Shown here one piece after another: positions 58,532 to 64,000 of a stretch of 64,000 bases of DNA (positions are counted from its first letter, which is position 1; the number at the start of each line of letters is the position of its first letter). The position numbers and the translations under genes were made by a program. Source of the DNA: an uncultured Ralstonia sp. (GTDB taxonomy: Bacteria; Pseudomonadota; Gammaproteobacteria; Burkholderiales; Burkholderiaceae); NCBI GenBank assembly GCA_913056305.1, contig CAJXMR010000001.1:62001-126000 (forward strand). The letters run 5' to 3'. Below the pieces are notes generated by a model. It was given only the letters and a program-made list of their open reading frames with translations. It did not search any database and was not told the origin of the DNA.

Positions 58532-59333
58532 GACGGGAGTGTCCTCCGGAGATATCGAGATGGCTGCCCGTGGTGTACGAAGACAACGGCGAGGCAAGGA
58601 ACAGAATGGCGCGGGCCGCCTCTTCAGGCAGGCCCAGGCGGCCGAGGGGAATATGTTTCTGCACAGCAAGGCGGCGCGTCCACGCGGCCCAGTCCAGATG
58701 GCGATCAGCCTCCGGGCGCGCATCGAAGCGGCGGCGCCATTGGCCGGACTCGACCAGGCCGATCAGGATGCCGTTCACGCGCACGCCCTTGGGCGCGAAT
58801 TCGGTCGCCATCGAGCGCACGAGGTTCAGCACACCGGCCCGCGCGGCCGAAGTGGCCACCATATGCGGCTCAGGCTGCTGCGCCAGCAACGAATTCACGC
58901 AGACGATGGCGCCCTGCCCTGACCGCTCCAGTTGCGGCAGGAAGGCCCGCGTCGGGTGGATCACGGAGAAGAACTTCAGGTGCAGCTCTTCCGTCCACGC
59001 GGCATCTTCGGTATCGGCGAAGGTCGAGACGCGGCCCTGGCCGGCGTTGTTGACCAGCATGTCGATGGGGCCGAGCGCCTGCGCCACCGCGTCGGCAAAC
59101 GCGGCCATCTGCGCGGCGTCGAGCACGTCGCAGGTGGCGGCGAACAGCTTGGCGCCAGGGAAGCGGCTGCGCAGTCCTTGCTCAGCGGCGGCGAGGCGCT
59201 CCGCATTGCGGCCGCACAGCGCCACAGCGGCGCCGGCTTCCAGCAGCAGCTCGACGGTCGCGAGACCAATGCCGGAGGAGCCCCCCGTCACCACGGCCGC
59301 CTTGCCGGTCAGGTCGATCATCGGCATGGTCAT
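58524..59333 (-). CDS. SDR-family protein with altered catalytic site
   Basis: A 269-residue short-chain dehydrogenase fold. The NAD motif TGGSSGIG and NNAG are normal, and Ser148 (VNSLL) aligns with the catalytic Ser. Thirteen residues later, where Y-x-x-x-K is expected, the sequence is T-S-A-A-R (161-165), so both Tyr and Lys are replaced. It therefore either uses other residues or does not catalyse classical hydride transfer. It overlaps the IclR gene by ATGA and the ThDP gene by 8 bp, so it is firmly part of the operon. Confidence 0.85.
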   Translation of the reverse strand: MTMPMIDLTGKAAVVTGGSSGIGLATVELLLEAGAAVALCGRNAERLAAAEQGLRSRFPGAKLFAATCDVLDAAQMAAFADAVAQALGPIDMLVNNAGQGRVSTFADTEDAAWTEELHLKFFSVIHPTRAFLPQLERSGQGAIVCVNSLLAQQPEPHMVATSAARAGVLNLVRSMATEFAPKGVRVNGILIGLVESGQWRRRFDARPEADRHLDWAAWTRRLAVQKHIPLGRLGLPEEAARAILFLASPLSSYTTGSHLDISGGHSRHA

Positions 59334-60157
59334 TCCCGGAACAGGTTGACGACCTTGCCGCTGACCGGGCGGTAGTCGAGCAGGTACGACAGCTCACCGG
59401 CGGCGGCGCGCACCTTGTCAATCATCGAATCCAGTTGCGAGGGTTCGATGCGCGGCGACGGGACCGTCGTGCCGAGTGCGGCCACGACCTTGCCCGCACG
59501 GTCCAGCACCGGGGAGGCGATGGTGGAGATATTGGCTTCGAAGAAGCCCTCTTCCAGCACGTAGCCCTGTTCGCGGTCACGCTGGACCATCTCGAACAGC
59601 TCTTCCACCGTGCGCGGCGTGTTCTTCGAGAACGACTCCAGTTGCGGCTCGGGATACAGGTGACGCAGCTCGGCCAGCGACAGATCGGCCAGCAGCACGC
59701 GGCCCAGCACCGTGGCATGCGCGGGCAGGCGCGTGCCGACATTGACGGAGCTGGTGAACGGCGTCGGCGCCACCGATTTCGCCACGTAGACGATTGAACG
59801 GCCATCGCGCACGACGAGGTTGCACGGGTAATGGATGTCGTCGCGCAGGCGGTCGAGCAGCGGGCGGCCCAGCTCGGTCAGCTCCAGCGAGGCGAGATAT
59901 TCGAAGCCCAGGCGCAGCACGGCCATGCCAAGGCGGAAGTCACGGCCGCCGTCCACACGCTCGATGAAGCCCATCACTTCCAGCGTGGTCAGCAGGCGGA
60001 ACACCGTCGAGCGCGGCACCTTCAGCCGACGCGCGAGTTCCGGCGCGGACAGCACGCGGTCTTTGTGGCTGAACTCGCACAGCAGGCGCAGGCCGCGTTC
60101 GAGACCCGGCACGATGTACTTTTCCTGCGCGTCTTCGGGGATGAGGTCGTTGCTCAT
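59330..60157 (-). CDS. IclR-family transcriptional regulator
   Basis: A 275-residue IclR-type regulator. The winged HTH is RLLCEFSHKDRVLSAPELAR to STVFRLLTTLEVMGFIER. The effector domain includes RLPAHATVLGRVLLAD, EEGFFEANISTIASPVLDRA and AALGTTVPS. Such regulators bind palindromes and sense aromatic or small acids. Its gene is inside the operon, 12 bp after the hydrolase gene, so it is made together with the enzymes. Candidate sites are the palindrome at 52272 and half-sites at 63902-63930. Confidence 0.92.
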   Translation of the reverse strand: MSNDLIPEDAQEKYIVPGLERGLRLLCEFSHKDRVLSAPELARRLKVPRSTVFRLLTTLEVMGFIERVDGGRDFRLGMAVLRLGFEYLASLELTELGRPLLDRLRDDIHYPCNLVVRDGRSIVYVAKSVAPTPFTSSVNVGTRLPAHATVLGRVLLADLSLAELRHLYPEPQLESFSKNTPRTVEELFEMVQRDREQGYVLEEGFFEANISTIASPVLDRAGKVVAALGTTVPSPRIEPSQLDSMIDKVRAAAGELSYLLDYRPVSGKVVNLFRE

Positions 60158-60169
60158 ACGTCTTGGCGT

Positions 60170-61105
60170 TCAAGGATTGAGAGAGGCGGCGGACGGCTCT
60201 TGCTGGCCCTCCGTCCGGTACTGCTGTACGGCTTGTTCGATCCAGCCTGCAACGGCTTCGGGCGCGTCGATATAGGACGCGTGCCCGGCTGCCGGCACCA
60301 GCGTGAACGGCAAGCCGAATGTCCCAGCCAGCGCTTCGCAACCAGCCGGCGGCGTGATGCCGTCGACATCGCCACAGGCCACGCGCGCCGGCGTCGATGC
60401 CGGGCGCTTGCGCAGGTAGGCGCCGATGTCGTCGCCGCTGAGCATCGCCACCGCCTGGCGATAGCCGCTGGCGTTCAGGCGTGCCATGTTCCAGCGCACC
60501 CAGGCGCGTTCTTCGTCCGAGGCATCGGGGCGCAGCAGATGCGCATGGCGCGACTCCGCCATGCCGTCGATGCCAAGCTTGTCGAGCGTCGCCAGGCGTT
60601 GTGCCTGCACGGTGCGCGACTTCTCCTCCTGCCCCGGCTGGCCATAGCCTTGCGCCGGGTTCAGGAGCAGCAGGCTGTTCGGCTGCATCGCGGCCGGCGC
60701 TTCGGCCACATACGCCGACGCCATCAACGCACCCAGCGAATGCCCGACGATCACGTCCGGCTTCACCTGCAGTGCCGACAGCCACGCACGCAAGCGCAGT
60801 GCGTAGTCAGCCGCGCGCGGCTCGGCCTGTTCAAGCGGCGTCGAATTGCCATAGCCCGGCGCATCCCACGCCAGCACGCGCATGGTTTGCGACAGCACGC
60901 GCGCGCACGGCAGCCATGACGCGGCGCTGGAGCTGATGCCGTGCAACAGCACCACCAGCGGCCCGCGCTCACCCCACTGCCGATAGCCGATGCGATCGCC
61001 TTGCGCGTTGATCGCGATCGTGCGTTCGGCAAACGCCGCACCGAGCACCGCCAGGGCGTCGGCAACGCGGAAGACGTGGGAAGACATGACAGCCTGCGCA
61101 CTCAT
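60170..61105 (-). CDS. Alpha/beta hydrolase
   Basis: A 311-residue alpha/beta-fold enzyme. The oxyanion loop is LLHGISSS, the nucleophile Ser123 lies in VGHSLGALMA, a likely acid is in CGDVDGITPP and the His is in AAGHASYIDAP. A second start at 61087 (MSSHVFRV) is possible and has AGG at a better distance. Enzymes of this kind hydrolyse meta-cleavage products or esters and lactones. It lies 4 bp after the cupin gene. The hydrolytic step is inferred from the cluster. Confidence 0.85.
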   Translation of the reverse strand: MSAQAVMSSHVFRVADALAVLGAAFAERTIAINAQGDRIGYRQWGERGPLVVLLHGISSSAASWLPCARVLSQTMRVLAWDAPGYGNSTPLEQAEPRAADYALRLRAWLSALQVKPDVIVGHSLGALMASAYVAEAPAAMQPNSLLLLNPAQGYGQPGQEEKSRTVQAQRLATLDKLGIDGMAESRHAHLLRPDASDEERAWVRWNMARLNASGYRQAVAMLSGDDIGAYLRKRPASTPARVACGDVDGITPPAGCEALAGTFGLPFTLVPAAGHASYIDAPEAVAGWIEQAVQQYRTEGQQEPSAASLNP

Positions 61106-61109
61106 GGCA

Positions 61110-61646
61110 TCAACGCTTGATCTGGCTGAGCGGATGCTCGGGCGGATACGTCGGCGTGATCGGCTTCTTCGCGCCGAGCATCACGCACATCAGCGCGTCT
61201 TCCTCGCCGATGTTGATCTCTTCGCGGTACACGCCGGGCGGCACCGAGACGAGGTCACGGTCGGTCAGGATGGTCTCAAAGCGCTCGCCGTCCTTCTCCA
61301 GGATCAGCTTGATCTTGCCGCGCATGACGAAGAACACCTCTTCCACATCGGTGTGGATGTGCGACGGGCCTTCGTGGCCGGCCGGGATGATCATGGTCGA
61401 GAACGTGAAGTGCTCCGACGGCACCGTGTTGGTATCAGCCGCCACACCCGTGCCACCCGTGCCGAGGTAGCGCATCTGCGCGCGGCGGTATTTCGGGTCG
61501 TAGTCGGCCTGGAACTTGAGGGCGTCCCAGTCGTAGCGACGGGTGGAGAAGCGCGCCACACGGCCGTTCATCCAGTCTTCAAACGACGCGCCCTCGGGAC
61601 GGTCCCAGGTGCGCTGCACTTGCTGTTGTTCGGAGAGATCGCTCAT
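61110..61646 (-). CDS. Cupin-domain protein
   Basis: A 178-residue single-domain cupin. The metal site is GPSHIHTDVEEVFFVMRGKI (two His and a Glu) with the second motif VSVPPGVYREEINIGEEDAL. GAGG lies six bases before the ATG at 61646. Such proteins may be dioxygenases, isomerases or lactone-handling enzymes. In this operon it could open a ring or act on a cleavage product. No specific reaction can be given. Confidence 0.8.
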   Translation of the reverse strand: MSDLSEQQQVQRTWDRPEGASFEDWMNGRVARFSTRRYDWDALKFQADYDPKYRRAQMRYLGTGGTGVAADTNTVPSEHFTFSTMIIPAGHEGPSHIHTDVEEVFFVMRGKIKLILEKDGERFETILTDRDLVSVPPGVYREEINIGEEDALMCVMLGAKKPITPTYPPEHPLSQIKR

Positions 61647-61680
61647 CGATTGCCTCGTAGGGTGTTGGTGCGTTACTGCG

Positions 61681-62454
61681 TTACTGCATGACAAAACCGC
61701 CGTTGACGGCCAGGGTCTGGCCCGTCACGAACCGGGAAAGATCGGACAGCGCGAACAGCACGGCGCCGCACACGTCATCGGGCACCGGGTCGCGCGAGAT
61801 GGCGCGCTGGTCGCGGTACAGCGCGTGCCGGTGCGCCGGCACGTATTCGGTGGCCTCCACCAGCGTCAGGCCCGGGGCGACGGCGTTGACGGTGATGCCG
61901 TCCGCGCCGCACTCGCGCGCCAATGACTTGGTCATGCCGAGGATGGCGCTCTTGCTCGCCACATAGGCCAGCAGGTTGGGCGCGCCCCACAGCGGCGTGT
62001 CGGACGCCAGGTTGACGATGGCGCCACGGCCTGACGCCTTGAGCGCCGGCAGGCAGGCCGTCGTCATCAGCCAGGTGCCGCGCACGTTGACGCTCATCAC
62101 GCGGTCCCAGGTGTCGATGTCGATGGACGATGCATCGCGCCCACCCGAATTGGTGATGGCCGCGTTGTTGACGAGGCCGTCCAGGCCGCCCAGCGCTTCG
62201 GTTGCAGCAGCGGCGCAGCTCAGGATGGAAGCCGGATCGCCCAGATCCACCGCAAAGCCGTGCGCGTTGAAGCCGGCCGCACGCAGCGTTGCGGCTTCTT
62301 CCTGTACGCGCTCGCCCAGGATGTCGGCCAGGGCGACGGCGCCGCCGGCCTCGGCGATGGACTTGGCGAAGGCCAGCCCCAGCCCGCGCGCGGCGCCCGT
62401 CACGAGCACCGTGCGGCCGGCCAGCAGTCCGGCGGCTTGCTTGTGCTCAGGCAT
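61681..62454 (-). CDS. SDR-family dehydrogenase
   Basis: A 257-residue classical SDR. Seen are VTGAARGLG, NNAA, the Ser in VNLASDTPL and the catalytic YVASK. It starts MPEHKQAAGLLAGRTVLVTG at 62454 with GGAAG upstream and overlaps the oxygenase stop by 8 bp. A dehydrogenase right after a Rieske oxygenase usually restores aromaticity by oxidising a cis-diol, and that is the likely role if the oxygenase makes a diol; if it is a demethylase-type monooxygenase, another alcohol is the substrate. Confidence 0.87.
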   Translation of the reverse strand: MPEHKQAAGLLAGRTVLVTGAARGLGLAFAKSIAEAGGAVALADILGERVQEEAATLRAAGFNAHGFAVDLGDPASILSCAAAATEALGGLDGLVNNAAITNSGGRDASSIDIDTWDRVMSVNVRGTWLMTTACLPALKASGRGAIVNLASDTPLWGAPNLLAYVASKSAILGMTKSLARECGADGITVNAVAPGLTLVEATEYVPAHRHALYRDQRAISRDPVPDDVCGAVLFALSDLSRFVTGQTLAVNGGFVMQ

Positions 62455-63514
62455 GGTGGGCTTCCGTGGCAACCGGCTTGAGCATGGCGACCGGCTCGTC
62501 GGCCAGTTCGGCGGCGGCGCGGCGCGACAGCACGCGGCGGATGCGCGTGATGCCAATGTCGTGCTGGTACAGCGTCTCGTGTTCGCGCGCCTGCGGCGCC
62601 ATCGATTCGAGCACCACGCGGTCCTGCTCCAGCACATCCCAGTGCAGGCCTTCCAGGCGGTTGCGGTACAGGAAGCGCCACACGTCGCGCTCCCAGCCCT
62701 GCACCTGGCGCGTGCGCCAGAAGAACACCATACAGTGCTCCTCATCCACCGGCGTGGCCATGCCGATGATGGTGAACGGGCCGCCCGGGCCGACCTTCGG
62801 CTGGTACGGAATCGACAGGCGCAGCCACATCGTGCCGGTCTCGCCAAACTCGACCCAATCGAAGTTCACGCCGCGCTGGCCGGTCTTCTGGAACATGATG
62901 CCGGTCTCGGTCTCGACCACTTCCATCACGGCCTTCTTCTCGCCGCTGGCCATGGAGTGCGACACGGCGTGCAGGTAGGCGCCGTGCATCGGGTCCATCA
63001 CGTTGTCGATGGCGTAGCGGTAGTTGACGTCCCAGTGGGCGACGCAGAGGAAGTGGCTGTGCTCGTCGCCGGTCAGTTGCTCGGGCAGGCGCAGCGTGCC
63101 GACCGCGTCTTCAAACGACGACGGCGCCTTGTCGCCGAACCACAGGAAGATGGCGCCGGCGTGTTCCTGCACCGGGTAGCTGCGCACGCAGGTCTTGCCT
63201 TCCATCGGGCAGCTGTCGACTGCCGGCACGCTCTTGACCTGGCCGTCGCCGCCCACCTCCACGCCGTGGTACCAGCAGGCCACGCGGTCGCCCAGGTTCC
63301 AGCCCATCGACAGGCGCGCGCCACGGTGCGGGCAGCGATCTTCCAGCGCCTGCACCTGGCCATCGGCATCGCGCCACAGCACGATGTTCTGGCTCAGGCG
63401 GGTGATGCCCACCGGCGCGTTCTTCACGCTCCACGATGCGGCCACCGGATACCAGTAGTTGCGCAGACCGGTGTTGATGCGCGCGTCCTTCTGCGCTTCC
63501 TTGTTGCCTTCCAT
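62447..63514 (-). CDS. Rieske non-heme iron oxygenase, large subunit
   Basis: A 355-residue oxygenase. The Rieske ligands are Cys61/His63 (CPHRG) and Cys80/His83 (CWYHG). The mononuclear iron site is D174-x-x-H177-x4-H182 (NVMDPMHGAYLH) with a late Asp in VLEQDRVVL. The length and the lack of a small subunit resemble phthalate 4,5-dioxygenase and vanillate demethylase. GAGG lies six bases before the ATG at 63514; the frame upstream is not supported. With the reductase at 52347 it forms a two-component system that starts the pathway. Confidence 0.93.
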   Translation of the reverse strand: MEGNKEAQKDARINTGLRNYWYPVAASWSVKNAPVGITRLSQNIVLWRDADGQVQALEDRCPHRGARLSMGWNLGDRVACWYHGVEVGGDGQVKSVPAVDSCPMEGKTCVRSYPVQEHAGAIFLWFGDKAPSSFEDAVGTLRLPEQLTGDEHSHFLCVAHWDVNYRYAIDNVMDPMHGAYLHAVSHSMASGEKKAVMEVVETETGIMFQKTGQRGVNFDWVEFGETGTMWLRLSIPYQPKVGPGGPFTIIGMATPVDEEHCMVFFWRTRQVQGWERDVWRFLYRNRLEGLHWDVLEQDRVVLESMAPQAREHETLYQHDIGITRIRRVLSRRAAAELADEPVAMLKPVATEAHHA

Positions 63515-63582
63515 TGCTTGCCTCACTTGATGGGGTTGCGTGGCCGCCTCTGCGGGCGGCGCGGCGTCGAATCGGTTGTGGA

Positions 63583-63900
63583 TCAGGCGCCCAAGCGGCG
63601 CATCTCGGCCAGGAAGGCGTCTTCGGTCCAGGCCTCGCCCGCCTGCGTGCGCAGGCCGCGTGCGTTGAGCACGACGACGATGTCCGCCGGCGTCTGCGCC
63701 CCACCCGAGAACGCCGCTTCCAGCCCATCGGCCAGTTGGTTCTCGTACGCGCTCGGCTCGGTGGCACGGGTCTGCCACACGATGTTGCCGACGTGGCCGG
63801 GGCGCTCGATGCGGCCCTTGCCGGCGACGTTGTTGGGGGAAGCCTGCTCCCACGGAGCGAGTTCGGGGTTGAATTGCGGCTGCATTTCTGTCGACTCCAT
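63583..63900 (-). CDS. Small protein with recombinase-like helix-turn-helix
   Basis: A 105-residue protein, first in the operon. From the ATG at 63900 it reads MESTEMQPQFNPELAPWEQA, then a GNIVWQTRATEPSAYENQLA segment and a C-terminal helix-turn-helix-like part (VVLNARGLRTQAGEAWTEDA) of the type found near the ends of serine recombinases. The family is known to me as small recombinase-like HTH proteins next to Rieske oxygenases; its role is not known. It may regulate, or assist the oxygenase. A GTG at 63903 could add one residue. Confidence 0.65.
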   Translation of the reverse strand: MESTEMQPQFNPELAPWEQASPNNVAGKGRIERPGHVGNIVWQTRATEPSAYENQLADGLEAAFSGGAQTPADIVVVLNARGLRTQAGEAWTEDAFLAEMRRLGA

Positions 63901-63901
63901 C

Positions 63902-63930
63902 ACGTTTCGCTTGTTTTACCTATGAAACGT
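63902..63930. promoter_or_regulatory. Inverted repeat at the head of the catabolic operon
   Basis: ACGTTTC (63902-63908) and GAAACGT (63924-63930) are perfect 7-bp arms 15 bp apart, directly upstream of the first start codon. A -10-like TATAGT lies on the minus strand at 63962-63957, with no good -35, so activation by a regulator is plausible. The arms match the halves of the 18-bp palindrome at 52272. Confidence 0.5.
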
Positions 63931-64000
63931 CTGTTAATATCTGGAACACAGGTGTAACTATAGACCGCGTCCTCGAAAACGAAGATGCGGGATTACCCCT

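Noticed and set aside
1..64000. CRISPR arrays, tRNA or rRNA genes, insertion sequences
   Set aside because: No regularly spaced repeats, no cloverleaf or rRNA-like stretches and no transposase frames were noticed on reading both strands.

Overview
The window is high-GC DNA from a Gram-negative bacterium, most likely a betaproteobacterium of the Burkholderiaceae (Ralstonia or a close relative). This rests on the order of the type VI secretion genes, the trimeric porins ending in Phe, the tightly packed operons, and the catabolic load typical of a Ralstonia/Burkholderia secondary replicon. The genus is inference. No rRNA, tRNA, CRISPR array, insertion sequence or origin was seen.

Region 1 (1-24249) is a type VI secretion system (T6SS). 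A minus-strand operon reads lipoprotein-tssB-tssC-hcp-tssE-tssF-tssG-clpV-vgrG, then a DUF4123 adaptor and a VasX-like effector cut by the left edge. A divergent plus-strand operon reads tssJ-tssK-tssL-vgrG, then a lower-GC effector, a matching immunity protein and three small or uncertain genes. The two arms are separated by 307 bp of AT-rich DNA with a near-perfect 32-bp palindrome, direct repeats and a good sigma70 promoter. tssM, tssA and a PAAR gene are not in the window.

Region 2 (24332-35156) is a mixed accessory stretch: a PHP-like protein with a dicarboxylate-type permease, a sterol-desaturase-family membrane oxygenase with a DUF985 protein, a very small ORF with a strong ribosome binding site, an XRE regulator, and a DUF805 / FAD-oxidase-methyltransferase fusion / exported protein cluster.

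Region 3 (35203-49626) is a uronate/aldarate catabolic regulon. An alginate-lyase-like enzyme, an outer-membrane porin, an ABC importer and an MFS hexuronate-type carrier would supply uronates. Uronate dehydrogenase, glucarate dehydratase, a GarL-type aldolase and tartronate semialdehyde reductase would take them to pyruvate and glycerate. A LacI-family gene and four GGAAAACG-type operators placed at its promoters give a coherent regulatory model.

Region 4 (49629-64000) is a minus-strand catabolic operon of about 11.5 kb plus a porin/MFS pair. It holds a Rieske oxygenase and its reductase, two SDRs, a cupin, an alpha/beta hydrolase, an IclR regulator, a ThDP enzyme, an aspartate-dehydrogenase-like protein, an aldehyde dehydrogenase and an extradiol (VOC) dioxygenase. 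The combination looks like a ring-hydroxylation and meta-cleavage pathway whose substrate I cannot name. A perfect 18-bp palindrome before the porin and related half-sites at the head of the operon are candidate IclR sites. The effector/immunity pair in region 1 and this operon are the most likely undescribed systems.
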